From Aquimarina mycalae (GTDB lineage: Bacteria; Bacteroidota; Bacteroidia; Flavobacteriales; Flavobacteriaceae), in NCBI RefSeq assembly GCF_029906345.1, contig NZ_JARYGY010000004.1:1-64000 (forward strand): DNA of 64,000 nt, in the 5' to 3' direction. Below, one piece after another: positions 35,860-45,289 of this stretch. The position numbers were made by a program, and so were the translations under genes. Numbering within the stretch: the stretch's first letter is position 1; each line of letters opens with the position of its first letter. The notes under the pieces were generated by a model, which had not been told where the DNA came from, did no database searches, and worked only from the letters and a program-made list of their open reading frames with translations.

Positions 35860-36864
35860 ATGATATTAGTTACTGGAGCTACAGGTTTAGTAGGAACCCA
35901 TTTATTGATTCTGCTAGCACAAGAAAAACATCAGATACGTGCGTTATATAGAACCGAAGCTAAAAGAGAACATGCCAAAAATGTTTTTTTGCAATGCTGC
36001 GCTCCCGAAGAGCGAGATCATTTTGAATCTATACACTGGGCACAAGGTGACCTTAATAATATTCCATCACTTACAGAAGCTTTTGAAGGTGTAACTCACG
36101 TATATCATTGTGCAGCAATGATATCTTTCAATCCATCTCACTATAGGAAACTTCGCAAAATTAATATTAAAGGAACTGCTAATATCGTAAACCTGTGCCT
36201 TATTCATGATGTTCAAAAATTATGTTATGTAAGTTCTATAGCAACTTTAAGTGAGCATACTTCACAAAAGCCAATCGATGAAACAGCTGAATGGAATCCC
36301 GAGGTTTCTGATTCTGTATATGCTATTACCAAATACGGAGCAGAAATGGAAGTTTGGCGAGGTACACAAGAAGGGCTTAATGCAGTTATTGTGAATCCTG
36401 GTATTATTATTGGACCTGGTTTTTTCAATTCAGGTAGTGGGTATCTATTCAAGAAAATCCATAATGGAATGAAATATTATACCACAGGTACTACTGGATA
36501 CGTAGCTATTAAAGATGTTATTAAAATTATGTATCATCTTATGGGTAGTAATATCAATAATGAACGATATATCCTAGTTGGAGAAAATTTGAGTTTCAAA
36601 AGTGCATTTACTCTTATTGCAACATCATTAGGTAAATCAGCTCCTAAGAAGAAAATCTCTCCTTTTTTGATGAAGATCGCTTATTATATTCAACTCTTTA
36701 GCCATTCTATTTTTAGAACCAAACGATCTATATTTAAATCATCTATTAAAAGTGCTTTCTCAAATTCATTTTATGAAAATGAAAAAATAAAAAAAGAATT
36801 AACGTATAGTTTTAAACCTATTGAAAAAGCTATTCAGGAGACTGCTTCTTTTTATCTAAAATAG
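35860..36864 (+). CDS. NAD(P)-dependent epimerase/dehydratase family protein
   Basis: A 334-residue short-chain dehydrogenase of the extended type. The Rossmann motif GATGLVGTHL is at about 6-15, and the catalytic YAITKYGAE (Y-x-x-x-K) at about 152-160, after SSIATL. The substrate is unknown; nucleotide sugars or dihydroflavonol-like ketones are used by relatives. Its 3' end overlaps the convergent DUF4296 gene by 35 bp. Confidence 0.82.
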   Translation: MILVTGATGLVGTHLLILLAQEKHQIRALYRTEAKREHAKNVFLQCCAPEERDHFESIHWAQGDLNNIPSLTEAFEGVTHVYHCAAMISFNPSHYRKLRKINIKGTANIVNLCLIHDVQKLCYVSSIATLSEHTSQKPIDETAEWNPEVSDSVYAITKYGAEMEVWRGTQEGLNAVIVNPGIIIGPGFFNSGSGYLFKKIHNGMKYYTTGTTGYVAIKDVIKIMYHLMGSNINNERYILVGENLSFKSAFTLIATSLGKSAPKKKISPFLMKIAYYIQLFSHSIFRTKRSIFKSSIKSAFSNSFYENEKIKKELTYSFKPIEKAIQETASFYLK

Positions 36865-37384
36865 TTTTAGACTTACTCCTTTTTTTAATTGCGGTTTCTA
36901 TTTCTTCCTCAATAGATTCTTGCTCAATAGATTCTTTATCATATACTTTAGAAGGGATTCCACGCTTTATCCCTTCTTTAATTCCTTTCGTTTTCTTTAT
37001 AGAATCTTCTATTTTTCTAATAGAATCTTCCTCTTTTTTTAATTTTTCAAACCTTATTTTTGATCCTTCTAGGTTATTTTTTACACTGTCAAAAATCTCT
37101 TTATATTTTTCTAATTGACTTGTATACCAACGATTATTATCTGCAAAAACCAAGCTATCTATACCGTGTTTTTCCAAAATATAGGTTTCGGGATTAAGTT
37201 TTTCAATATCAAAAACCTTTTTATATGATCCTTTTGCTGCCTTTACAAATGCAATATCTGTTAGAATTTCTATCATTTTGCCTTCCTCGATCAACTGTTT
37301 TGGTTTAGGCTGTTCTTCTAGGCTTTGACAGGAATACATCATAAGAGCTAAAAGAAAAAAACAATACGTTATTTTTTTTATCAT
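36830..37384 (-). CDS. DUF4296 lipoprotein
   Basis: A 184-residue lipoprotein with lipobox MMYSC (Cys19). Residues about 30-110 form the DUF4296 domain (KMIEILTDIAFVKAAKG, LEKHGIDSLVFADNNRWYTSQLEKY), followed by a highly charged Lys/Glu-rich coiled-coil tail. It is found across Bacteroidetes and has no known function. Its start overlaps the dihydroorotase stop by 4 bp (ATGA), so it is the third gene of the GT2-dihydroorotase-DUF4296 operon. Confidence 0.82.
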   Translation of the reverse strand: MIKKITYCFFLLALMMYSCQSLEEQPKPKQLIEEGKMIEILTDIAFVKAAKGSYKKVFDIEKLNPETYILEKHGIDSLVFADNNRWYTSQLEKYKEIFDSVKNNLEGSKIRFEKLKKEEDSIRKIEDSIKKTKGIKEGIKRGIPSKVYDKESIEQESIEEEIETAIKKRSKSKTILDKKKQSPE

Positions 37385-38727
37385 CTGTCAAAAGTTAATC
37401 GTTGTGCATTTTTAACATCATAGAATTTGAAATTCTTGTAAACCAGACTTCCATTTACAAACGTATGAGTAATTCTGGATTTAAATGTAGTACCCTCAAA
37501 CGGAGACCAACCACATTTATACGCAATATTATCAGTATTCACAGTCCAAGGAGCATTTAGATCTACTAAAACTGCATCTGCACAATATCCTTCCTTAATA
37601 TATCCTCGTTTTTCAATCTGAAATAAAATAGCAGGATTATGACACATTTTTTCTACAATCTTTTCTAGCGAAATCTTATCTCTATGATAAAACTCTAGCA
37701 TTGCTGGTAATGCGTGCTGTACTAATGGTCCTCCTGAAGGTGCTTTGGTATAGGCATTATCTTTCTCTTCCTTAGTATGTGGCGCATGATCTGTAGCAAT
37801 CACATCTAATTTATCTTTAAGAAGAGCATCAAACAAAGCATCCCTGTCTTTTGCCGTTTTTACAGCTGGATTCCATTTTATCAACGTTCCTTTTTCTTTG
37901 TAATCCTCATCAGAAAACCAAAGATGGTGTATGCAAACTTCTGCCGTGATTTTCTTGTCTTTTAGCGGAATCTTATTTGTAAACAACGCTAGTTCCTTTG
38001 CAGTAGATAGATGAAAAACGTGCAATCTAGCACCCGTTTTTTTGGCAAGAGCTACTGCATTGGATGATGATATATAACAAGCATCTTCACTTCTGATCAC
38101 CGGATGTAATTCTATAGGTATATCATCTCCGTACTGTTCTTTATATTTTGCGGTATTATTTTTAATGGTATCTTCATCTTCACAGTGTACAGCTATTAAT
38201 AAGTCTGTAGATGCAAAAATTTTCTCCAAAATCTCTGGATTATCTACTAACATATTTCCTGTAGAAGAACCTAAAAATAATTTAAGTGCAGCTACTTTTT
38301 TAGGATCTACTTTTAATATCTCTTCGAGATTATCATTAGTTCCTCCAAACATAAAAGAATAGTTCGCATAACTGGTTTTTGCAGCGATCTCGAATTTCTC
38401 TTCTAATTTTTCTATTGTAGTTGTTTGAGGGTTTGTATTAGGCATCTCAATAAAAGACGTAATTCCACCCGCAATTGCAGCTCTTGATTCTGTTTCTATA
38501 GTTGCTTTATGGGTCAGACCAGGTTCTCTAAAATGTACTTGATCGTCAATAACTCCTGGTAAAAGATATCTCCCTTCTGCATCAAAAACCTGTACATCTG
38601 GAGATTTAGCACTAATCTGAGGTGCGATTTCTTTAAAAAAACCGTCCTCTATATATACATCGCCATTAATAATCTTCCCTTCATTAACAATATTGGTATT
38701 CTTAATTAATACACTATTCTTGATCAT
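37381..38727 (-). CDS. pyrC: Dihydroorotase
   Basis: A 448-residue amidohydrolase for the third step of pyrimidine synthesis. Visible features: GVIDDQVHFREPGLTHKATIETES (about 57-80), carboxylated-lysine region LKLFLGSSTGNM, and VIATDHAPHTKEEK (about 310). The usual metal-binding H-x-H near the N-terminus reads Q-V-H, a variant I recall from Bacteroidetes dihydroorotases; other class I enzymes have His. An allantoinase-like hydantoinase is the main alternative. It overlaps both neighbours by 4 bp, so translation is coupled. Confidence 0.85.
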   Translation of the reverse strand: MIKNSVLIKNTNIVNEGKIINGDVYIEDGFFKEIAPQISAKSPDVQVFDAEGRYLLPGVIDDQVHFREPGLTHKATIETESRAAIAGGITSFIEMPNTNPQTTTIEKLEEKFEIAAKTSYANYSFMFGGTNDNLEEILKVDPKKVAALKLFLGSSTGNMLVDNPEILEKIFASTDLLIAVHCEDEDTIKNNTAKYKEQYGDDIPIELHPVIRSEDACYISSSNAVALAKKTGARLHVFHLSTAKELALFTNKIPLKDKKITAEVCIHHLWFSDEDYKEKGTLIKWNPAVKTAKDRDALFDALLKDKLDVIATDHAPHTKEEKDNAYTKAPSGGPLVQHALPAMLEFYHRDKISLEKIVEKMCHNPAILFQIEKRGYIKEGYCADAVLVDLNAPWTVNTDNIAYKCGWSPFEGTTFKSRITHTFVNGSLVYKNFKFYDVKNAQRLTFDR

Positions 38728-39455
38728 ATTTCGTAACGGTTAAATAAACTTTTAAATTTCATTTTTAGTACCCCAAACACAGCTTCAGAAATTATTCCTT
38801 TACTCATTTTAGAGGTTCCACGTGTTCTATCAGTAAAAACTACTGGTATCTCTTTTATTTTAAATTTTGATAAATACGCTTTAAATTTCATTTCAATCTG
38901 AAAAGCGTATCCTACAAATTTGATTTTATCTAGGTTAATTTTTTCTAACACCTCTCTTTTATAACAGATAAAACCAGCAGTTGTATCATGAATATCCATG
39001 CCTGTAATAAATCTAACATATTTAGACGCCAACCAAGATAAGAGCACTCTACTCATTGGCCAATTCACTACATTTACTCCTGTAACATACCTTGATCCAA
39101 TAGCTACCTGAGACGTACCTTTTGCACACGCATTATACAATCTTATTAAATCATTGGGATTATGAGAGAAATCTGCATCCATCTCAAAAATATACTCATA
39201 AGAGTGTTCTAATGCCCATTTAAATCCTGTAATATAAGCCGTTCCTAAGCCCATTTTACTTTTACGTTCTACTAAAAAAAGACGGTCAGAATACTCTGAT
39301 TGTAATTCCTTAATCTTCGTTGCTGTTCCATCAGGAGAATTATCATCAACTATAAGAATGTTAAAATCACGTTGAAGCGAGAGCACATTTTTTATAATAC
39401 GCTCTACATTTTCAATCTCATTATAGGTAGGTATAATTACAACTGCATCTACCAT
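38724..39455 (-). CDS. Polyprenol monophosphomannose synthase-like GT2 glycosyltransferase
   Basis: A 243-residue GT-A glycosyltransferase of family 2. Motifs: VVIIPTYNEIENVERII (about 5-21), VDDNSPDGT (about 36-44), EMDADFSHNP with the metal-binding D-x-D (about 92-101), and TDRTRGTSKMSKGI. It matches bacterial dolichyl/polyprenyl-phosphate mannosyltransferases in length and lacks membrane helices. It would transfer a sugar to a polyprenyl phosphate for glycan or glycoprotein synthesis. First gene of a three-gene operon. Confidence 0.85.
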   Translation of the reverse strand: MVDAVVIIPTYNEIENVERIIKNVLSLQRDFNILIVDDNSPDGTATKIKELQSEYSDRLFLVERKSKMGLGTAYITGFKWALEHSYEYIFEMDADFSHNPNDLIRLYNACAKGTSQVAIGSRYVTGVNVVNWPMSRVLLSWLASKYVRFITGMDIHDTTAGFICYKREVLEKINLDKIKFVGYAFQIEMKFKAYLSKFKIKEIPVVFTDRTRGTSKMSKGIISEAVFGVLKMKFKSLFNRYEI

Positions 39456-39631
39456 TTGGGCTATTTTCAGGCAAATATAACTAAATAATTACTAGATATT
39501 TTTTAGTTTTTTACTCTAATTATAATCGTTTGCTTAAATAACTATGTATTTAAAACGGTGTTGCATTCTTATTTAATGGACTTAATTTTATTATCTAATA
39601 AGTATAACTTAATTTTATCCTTTTATTATGT

Positions 39632-40285
39632 ATGGAAATTATCACTAGAGAAATTATAAGTACTGACTGGATTACCATTGTAATCATTGTGTGTTTTTCG
39701 CTTTTAGCAATAGCTAAACTTGTTAACTCTATCCAGTTTTCTGATTTTGTAATGCTCTTTAACACTAATAAATACATTGTTCTTCATCAAAAAGGGAATA
39801 AGTTATCTACTCCTTTTAATGGACTTCTAATGTTGGTTCAGATTCTTTCAGTGTCTTTATTCTTATATCTATGTCTGGATGTACTTGAATGGCAAACAGA
39901 TACCATAAACATCACACTTTATTTTAAGATAGCAACCTTATACTTAGTTGTATTGATATGTAAAATATTAGTAGAAAAAATTATCTCTACCATTTTTTCT
40001 ATAGAAACTTTAATTGAGGATTATCTTTTTTATAAAATATCATATCGCAATTTTTTAGGCGTATTTTTATTACCTCTTAATCTTTTGTTCATTTATACTG
40101 CGAAACCTTCAAAAATTGTTTTAATCATATTAGTAGTCTCTCTACTAATTCTAAACTTAATAGTGCTTTTTTCTATTTATAAGAAAAACGAAAACATTAT
40201 TTTAAACCATTCGTTTTATTTTATTTTGTATCTTTGCGCACTTGAAATCGCACCCTATTTTATGCTGTACAAGCTTATTATATAA
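39632..40285 (+). CDS. DUF4271 membrane protein
   Basis: A 217-residue inner-membrane protein with about five to six hydrophobic segments, the first at residues 10-30. The FSLLAIAKLVNSIQF start and YKISYRNFLGVFLLPLNLLFIY section fit DUF4271, a Bacteroidetes family usually encoded next to uroporphyrinogen-III synthase, as here (33 bp downstream). No function is known; context hints at a link to haem synthesis. Confidence 0.75.
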   Translation: MEIITREIISTDWITIVIIVCFSLLAIAKLVNSIQFSDFVMLFNTNKYIVLHQKGNKLSTPFNGLLMLVQILSVSLFLYLCLDVLEWQTDTINITLYFKIATLYLVVLICKILVEKIISTIFSIETLIEDYLFYKISYRNFLGVFLLPLNLLFIYTAKPSKIVLIILVVSLLILNLIVLFSIYKKNENIILNHSFYFILYLCALEIAPYFMLYKLII

Positions 40286-40317
40286 TATAGGAAAGACGTT
40301 TACAAAAAAGACTATAT

Positions 40318-41064
40318 ATGAAAGTGAAAACGATTTTGGTCTCACAGCCAGAGCCTAAAGTAGAAAATTCACCTTATTTCGAACTTGAGGAGAAAGAAAA
40401 GGTAAAAATTGACTTTATACCGTTTATTCACGTAGAGGGCGTAGATGCTAAAGAGGTGAGGCAGCAAAAAGTAGATTTATCTCAATACACTGCTATTATT
40501 CTTACAAGCCGAAATTCTGTGGATCATTTTTTCAGAATCGCAGAAGAAATGCGTTTTAAAGTACCCGATACTCTTAAATACTTCTGTCAGAGTGAAGCCG
40601 TAGCTTATTATTTGCAGAAGTACGTGGTATATAGAAAAAGAAAAATTTATGTTGGAAAACGTACTTTTCAGGAATTAACTCCTTTAATTAAGAAATATAA
40701 AAACGAAAAGTTTTTACTTCCTTCTTCAGACAAATTAAAGCCTGAAATTCCTAATACTCTAGATACTCTAAAGGTTGAATGGAAACAGGCCATTTTTTAC
40801 AGAACTGTAGTAAGTGATCTTTCTAATTTAAGAGATGTATTTTACGATATTCTAGTATTTTTTAGCCCTTCTGGAATAAAATCATTATTTGAGAACTTTC
40901 CTGATTTCAAACAGAATGACACTCGAATTGCTGTTTTCGGAAATTCTACTGTAAAGGCTGCACAAGACCACGATCTTGTTGTAAACATACAAGCGCCTAC
41001 TCCAGAAACTCCTTCGATGACAATGGCACTTCAGAAATACATTAAAGAAGCAAATAAAAAATAA
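40318..41064 (+). CDS. hemD: Uroporphyrinogen-III synthase
   Basis: A 248-residue protein of the HemD family, which closes hydroxymethylbilane to uroporphyrinogen III. The family is poorly conserved; visible hallmarks are AIILTSRNSVDHFFR (about 58-72), FLLPSSDKLKPEIPNTL, and DILVFFSPSGIKSLFENFP with VAVFGNSTVKAA-like segment after it. It has no membrane segment. It is probably co-transcribed with the DUF4271 gene, and a strong bidirectional terminator follows. Confidence 0.85.
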   Translation: MKVKTILVSQPEPKVENSPYFELEEKEKVKIDFIPFIHVEGVDAKEVRQQKVDLSQYTAIILTSRNSVDHFFRIAEEMRFKVPDTLKYFCQSEAVAYYLQKYVVYRKRKIYVGKRTFQELTPLIKKYKNEKFLLPSSDKLKPEIPNTLDTLKVEWKQAIFYRTVVSDLSNLRDVFYDILVFFSPSGIKSLFENFPDFKQNDTRIAVFGNSTVKAAQDHDLVVNIQAPTPETPSMTMALQKYIKEANKK

Positions 41065-41090
41065 TCTAGTTTCTTTTAAAAACTAGCACA

Positions 41091-41125
41091 AAAAAAGCCT
41101 GAAATTAATATTTCAGGCTTTTTCA
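41091..41125. terminator. Bidirectional rho-independent terminator
   Basis: A 14-bp stem (41092-41105 with 41110-41123, loop TAAT) containing GCCTGAAAT, with A-tract on the left and T-tract on the right. It serves the convergent hemD and pckA genes. Confidence 0.88.
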
Positions 41126-41143
41126 TTTTAGTATTTCTCTATA

Positions 41144-42760
41144 TTAAAAAGCATAGCGTTGTGGTCCTCCACGACGGATTTCCTCATTTGCATATGATTC
41201 AAATTTTTTGAAATTCTCTCTAAATGCATTTGTTAACTTAAATGCAGTTTTATAATATTCCTCATCATTACCCCAAGTAGTTCTAGGACTTAACACACTA
41301 GTTGGAACACCTGGACATTCTCTTGGTTGCGCAACTCCAAATACAGAATGGATATGATAATCATCATACGAATACAATCCTAGATCTCCATTCAATACTG
41401 CTTGAATCATTGCACGAGTATACTTTAATTTAATTCTGGTTCCTACGCCATATGGTCCACCAGTCCATCCAGTATTAACCAACCATACATTTACACCAGT
41501 ATCTTTCATCTTCTTAATCAACATCTCTGCATATTTTGCAGGATGTAATGGCATAAATGGAGCGCCAAAACAAGCAGAAAAAGATGGAGTAGGCTCAACT
41601 ACACCAGCTTCAGTTCCTGCAACCTTTGCAGTATATCCAGATATAAAATGATATGCCGCTTGACTAGGAGTTAACTTAGAAATTGGAGGCATTACACCAA
41701 AAGCATCTGCTGTCAAAAAGAATATATTCTTCGGATTTTTACCTATCGAAGGTTCTTTAATATTTTCAATATGATGAATCGGATAACTAACTCTCGTATT
41801 TTGAGTAATCGAAGTATCTGCAAAATCTACATTTCCATCCTTACCAATAATTACATTTTCCAGGATCGCTCCTTTCTTAATAGCTCCGTATATCTCAGGT
41901 TCTTTTTCTTGCGAAAGGTCAATTACTTTAGCATAGCATCCTCCTTCAAAATTAAAAATACTATTTTCCTTAGTCCATCCGTGTTCATCATCTCCAATCA
42001 ATTTACGGTTAGGATCCGTAGACAAGGTAGTTTTTCCAGTTCCTGAAAGTCCAAAAAAGATAGCTGTATCTCCTTCTGAACCAACATTAGCAGAACAATG
42101 CATCGGAAGAGTATCCTTATAAACTGGTAAAATAAAATTCAATGCTGAGAAAATACCTTTTTTAATTTCTCCTGTATAACCAGTTCCACCAATTAGTGCG
42201 ATTTTCTTCGTGAAGTTTAATATTGCAAAATTATGTTGACGAGTACCATCTACAGAAGCATCTGCCATAAAACCAGGAGCATTAATTACAGTCCACTCTG
42301 GATCGAAATCTTTCAACTCTTCATCCGTTGGTCTTAAAAACATATTATAAGCAAACATATTAGACCAAGGATATTCATTAATCACCCTTATGTTCAATTT
42401 ATAGTCAGGATCTGCACATGCATAACTATCACGCACGAATATTTCTTTTCCTGAAAGATATGCTATCACTTTGTTGTATAATGCATCAAATGCATCTGGT
42501 TCAAAAGGAATATTAATATCTCCCCACCACACTTTATCAGAGGTGATTTGATCTTTTACAATAAAGCGATCCATAGGAGAACGTCCTGTAAACTCGCCTG
42601 TATTTACGGCAAGGGTGCCTGACTTTGTAATTTCCCCTTGTCCTTTTTTCACTACCTCATCCTGAAGTTCATCAGGAGATAACTGATAGCGTATTGTAGC
42701 ATTTTCAATACCGTAATGCTTTAACGAAATCGTTTTCGTAATTGGATACAGTGATTCCAT
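41144..42760 (-). CDS. pckA: Phosphoenolpyruvate carboxykinase (ATP)
   Basis: A 538-residue gluconeogenic enzyme that converts oxaloacetate and ATP to phosphoenolpyruvate. Motifs include GEFTGRSPMDRFIV, the GLSGTGKTTLSTDP P-loop (kinase-1a), IGDDEHGW (kinase-2), and the C-terminal VWLVNTGWTGGPYGVG. Length is normal for the ATP-dependent type. The frame is open further upstream, but the ATG at 42760 (MESLYPITKTI) is the family-typical start. Confidence 0.95.
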   Translation of the reverse strand: MESLYPITKTISLKHYGIENATIRYQLSPDELQDEVVKKGQGEITKSGTLAVNTGEFTGRSPMDRFIVKDQITSDKVWWGDINIPFEPDAFDALYNKVIAYLSGKEIFVRDSYACADPDYKLNIRVINEYPWSNMFAYNMFLRPTDEELKDFDPEWTVINAPGFMADASVDGTRQHNFAILNFTKKIALIGGTGYTGEIKKGIFSALNFILPVYKDTLPMHCSANVGSEGDTAIFFGLSGTGKTTLSTDPNRKLIGDDEHGWTKENSIFNFEGGCYAKVIDLSQEKEPEIYGAIKKGAILENVIIGKDGNVDFADTSITQNTRVSYPIHHIENIKEPSIGKNPKNIFFLTADAFGVMPPISKLTPSQAAYHFISGYTAKVAGTEAGVVEPTPSFSACFGAPFMPLHPAKYAEMLIKKMKDTGVNVWLVNTGWTGGPYGVGTRIKLKYTRAMIQAVLNGDLGLYSYDDYHIHSVFGVAQPRECPGVPTSVLSPRTTWGNDEEYYKTAFKLTNAFRENFKKFESYANEEIRRGGPQRYAF

Positions 42761-42828
42761 AAAAAATATGTTGTGTATGTTATGTACGGCAAAATTATAA
42801 ATAAAAATTACACTAACCGTCAAAAAAA

Positions 42829-43212
42829 TCACTTAATCTTCACCAACGATATTATAAAGAAAATCCACCCTAAAATTAACAAAAAACCTCCCAAAGGCGT
42901 AATAAAACCAATACTTAACAGAGAAATCCCTAAGACATCATCAATCACCAAAAGGTAAATAGACCCAGAAAAAAGGGTCATTCCACTCAAGAAAAAATAA
43001 AAAATACGTTTTTTAGAAACATCTTCTATTATAGTCATGTTGCCTAAAATAATACAAACAATTGCGTGGTACATTTGATAGCGAACTCCTGTCTGGAAAG
43101 AATCTATACTTCCTGCATCTACAAGTTTTTCTAATCCATGTGCCCCAAACGCTCCGAATAGCACAGCTAATAATGCTGCAATAGCTCCTGTAATCAAAAT
43201 TGTTTTATTCAT
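42829..43212 (-). CDS. DUF423 membrane protein
   Basis: A 127-residue inner-membrane protein with four hydrophobic segments. The FGAFGAHGLEKLV motif near the N-terminus and SFQTGVRYQMYHAIVCIILG are the signature of DUF423 (YgdD-like), whose role is unknown. The ATG at 43212 (MNKTILITGA) is preferred to an earlier non-ATG start of the open frame. It precedes pckA on the same strand by 68 bp. Confidence 0.85.
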   Translation of the reverse strand: MNKTILITGAIAALLAVLFGAFGAHGLEKLVDAGSIDSFQTGVRYQMYHAIVCIILGNMTIIEDVSKKRIFYFFLSGMTLFSGSIYLLVIDDVLGISLLSIGFITPLGGFLLILGWIFFIISLVKIK

Positions 43213-43365
43213 TCTTCTTTTAGCAAAAATTGATTCTGTTTTTATGTAAAAAAACAATTTTAGACATATTTTGTTTTAAATTATAACGAATACGTCAAAA
43301 TTGAGAACTTACTTTTTGATGTATTTATTACATTCGCAACAAAGTTATCAAAATAATCATTAGGT

Positions 43366-44736
43366 ATGCGAAAGATACTGGTCATTGGTGCAGGTAAATC
43401 AACTGCTGTTTTAATCAAATATTTTCAGGATAAATCAATTTCTGAAGATCTACACATTACGATTGGAGATATTTCTATTGAAAATGCTCAAAAGCTTGCA
43501 GCAGATCACCCAAATACCGATGCTATCAAATTAGATGTTTTTGATAAAGCTTCTAGACAAGAAGTGATTCAAAAAGCTGACATCGTAGTTTCTATGCTAC
43601 CTGCAAGATTTCACATTGAGGTCGCTAAAGACTGCCTGCATTTCGGAAAATCAATGGTTACAGCATCTTACGTAAGTAAAGAGATGCAAGAGCTTGACGA
43701 AGAAGTCAGAAAAAAAGGGCTTATCTTCATGAATGAAATTGGAGTAGATCCAGGAATTGATCATATGAGCGCAATGCAAGTCATAGATCGCATACGTAAA
43801 CAAGGTGGTAAAATTATCCTGTTTGAATCATTTACTGGAGGACTTGTTGCTCCAGAAAGTGACACGAATCTATGGAATTATAAATTCACCTGGAATCCAA
43901 GAAATGTTGTGGTAGCTGGACAAGGAGGAGCTGCTGAGTTTTTACAAGAAGGAACCTATAAGTATATTCCTTATCACAAATTATTTAGAAGAACCGAATT
44001 TCTAGAAGTAGAAGAATATGGTCGTTTCGAAGCATATGCCAACAGAAATTCTTTAAAATATCAGAGTATTTATGAACTAGACGATATACTAACGTTATAT
44101 CGCGGAACAATTAGAAGAGTAGGGTTCTCTAAAGCATGGAACATTTTTGTTCAACTAGGTATGACTGCTGATGATTATACATTAGCCAATTCTGAACATA
44201 TGACCTATCGTGACTTTACCAACTCATTTCTTGCATATTCTCCTACTGATTCTGTAGAATTAAAACTTCGTCATTACTTAAAAATTGATCAAGATGACAT
44301 CATCTGGGATAAGCTATTAGAACTAGATATCTTCAATACTGATAAAAAAGTAGGTATTCCTAATGCTTCACCTGCACAAATTCTTCAGAAAATTTTAATG
44401 GACAAATGGTCATTAGATCAAGGAGATAAAGATATGATTGTAATGTATCATAAATTTGGATATGAGCTTGACGGAGAGCGAAAACAAATTGATGCAACCA
44501 TGGTTAGTATTGGCAAAAATCAAAAATACACTGCGATGGCCAGAACTGTTGGACTACCAGTTGCTATGGCTGCGTTAAGAATACTTAACAAAGAAATTAC
44601 ATCCACTGGAGTGCAGATACCTATTCACGAAGAAATATACACACCTATTCTTAAAGAACTGGAAGAATATGGTATTGTTTTCAAAGAAAAGGAACGTGAG
44701 TACTTAGGATATAATCCTGATGGAGTAAAGGGATAA
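43366..44736 (+). CDS. Saccharopine dehydrogenase family protein
   Basis: A 456-residue NAD(P)-dependent oxidoreductase. The Rossmann motif ILVIGAGKSTAVLI is at residues 3-16, MNEIGVDPGIDHMSAM at about 124-139, and a saccharopine-dehydrogenase C-terminal domain (ESFTGGLVAPESDTNLWNYKFTWNPRNVVVAG onward) follows. It likely acts in lysine catabolism by the saccharopine route. The Lrp/AsnC-type regulator gene 70 bp downstream on the same strand may control it in response to an amino acid. Confidence 0.85.
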   Translation: MRKILVIGAGKSTAVLIKYFQDKSISEDLHITIGDISIENAQKLAADHPNTDAIKLDVFDKASRQEVIQKADIVVSMLPARFHIEVAKDCLHFGKSMVTASYVSKEMQELDEEVRKKGLIFMNEIGVDPGIDHMSAMQVIDRIRKQGGKIILFESFTGGLVAPESDTNLWNYKFTWNPRNVVVAGQGGAAEFLQEGTYKYIPYHKLFRRTEFLEVEEYGRFEAYANRNSLKYQSIYELDDILTLYRGTIRRVGFSKAWNIFVQLGMTADDYTLANSEHMTYRDFTNSFLAYSPTDSVELKLRHYLKIDQDDIIWDKLLELDIFNTDKKVGIPNASPAQILQKILMDKWSLDQGDKDMIVMYHKFGYELDGERKQIDATMVSIGKNQKYTAMARTVGLPVAMAALRILNKEITSTGVQIPIHEEIYTPILKELEEYGIVFKEKEREYLGYNPDGVKG

Positions 44737-44806
44737 TCTCCTGAAAAAAGTTTCAATTTTAAATCACAACCTCTATTTTTGATTATTAACTGTAATTCAT
44801 TTCTTC

Positions 44807-45277
44807 ATGAAAAAGCAATATGGTAACTTAAAAATAGATGGAATCGACAAAGAGATTCTTCGCAACCTTATGGAAGATGCTCGAAGACCAATCTTAGAAA
44901 TCGCCAGAAAAATCGGAATTTCTGGTGCTGCCATACATCAAAGACTAAGGAAACTAGAAGCTTCTGGATTAATTGCAGGTTCTAAATTTATTATCGACCC
45001 AAAAATTCTTGGGTACAAAACCATGGCTTTTGTTGGAGTATACCTAGATAAAGCAGTCAGCAATCCTAAGGCAGTTAAACAACTAAAGGATATCCCTGAA
45101 GTGATCGAATGCCATTATACTACAGGAAATTGGTCAATTTTTATCAAAATACTTTGTAAAGACAATGAACACTTAATGAACGTCTTAAACAAAGAAATTC
45201 AAGCTATTGAAGGAGTTTCCAGAACTGAAACATTTATATCTTTAGATCAACAAATTAGCAGACAGATTAAGATATAG
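44807..45277 (+). CDS. Lrp/AsnC-family transcriptional regulator
   Basis: A 156-residue regulator with an N-terminal helix-turn-helix (GIDKEILRNLMEDARRPILEIARKIGISGAAIHQRLRKLEASGLI, about 8-53) and a C-terminal RAM ligand-binding domain (about 65-150, with VYLDKAVSNPKAVKQLKDIPEVIECHYTTGNWSIF). Such proteins sense amino acids and assemble into octamers. Next to a saccharopine dehydrogenase gene, lysine or a related compound is the likely effector. It ends 12 bp from the convergent peptidase gene. Confidence 0.88.
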   Translation: MKKQYGNLKIDGIDKEILRNLMEDARRPILEIARKIGISGAAIHQRLRKLEASGLIAGSKFIIDPKILGYKTMAFVGVYLDKAVSNPKAVKQLKDIPEVIECHYTTGNWSIFIKILCKDNEHLMNVLNKEIQAIEGVSRTETFISLDQQISRQIKI

Positions 45278-45289
45278 AAGTAATTCTAA

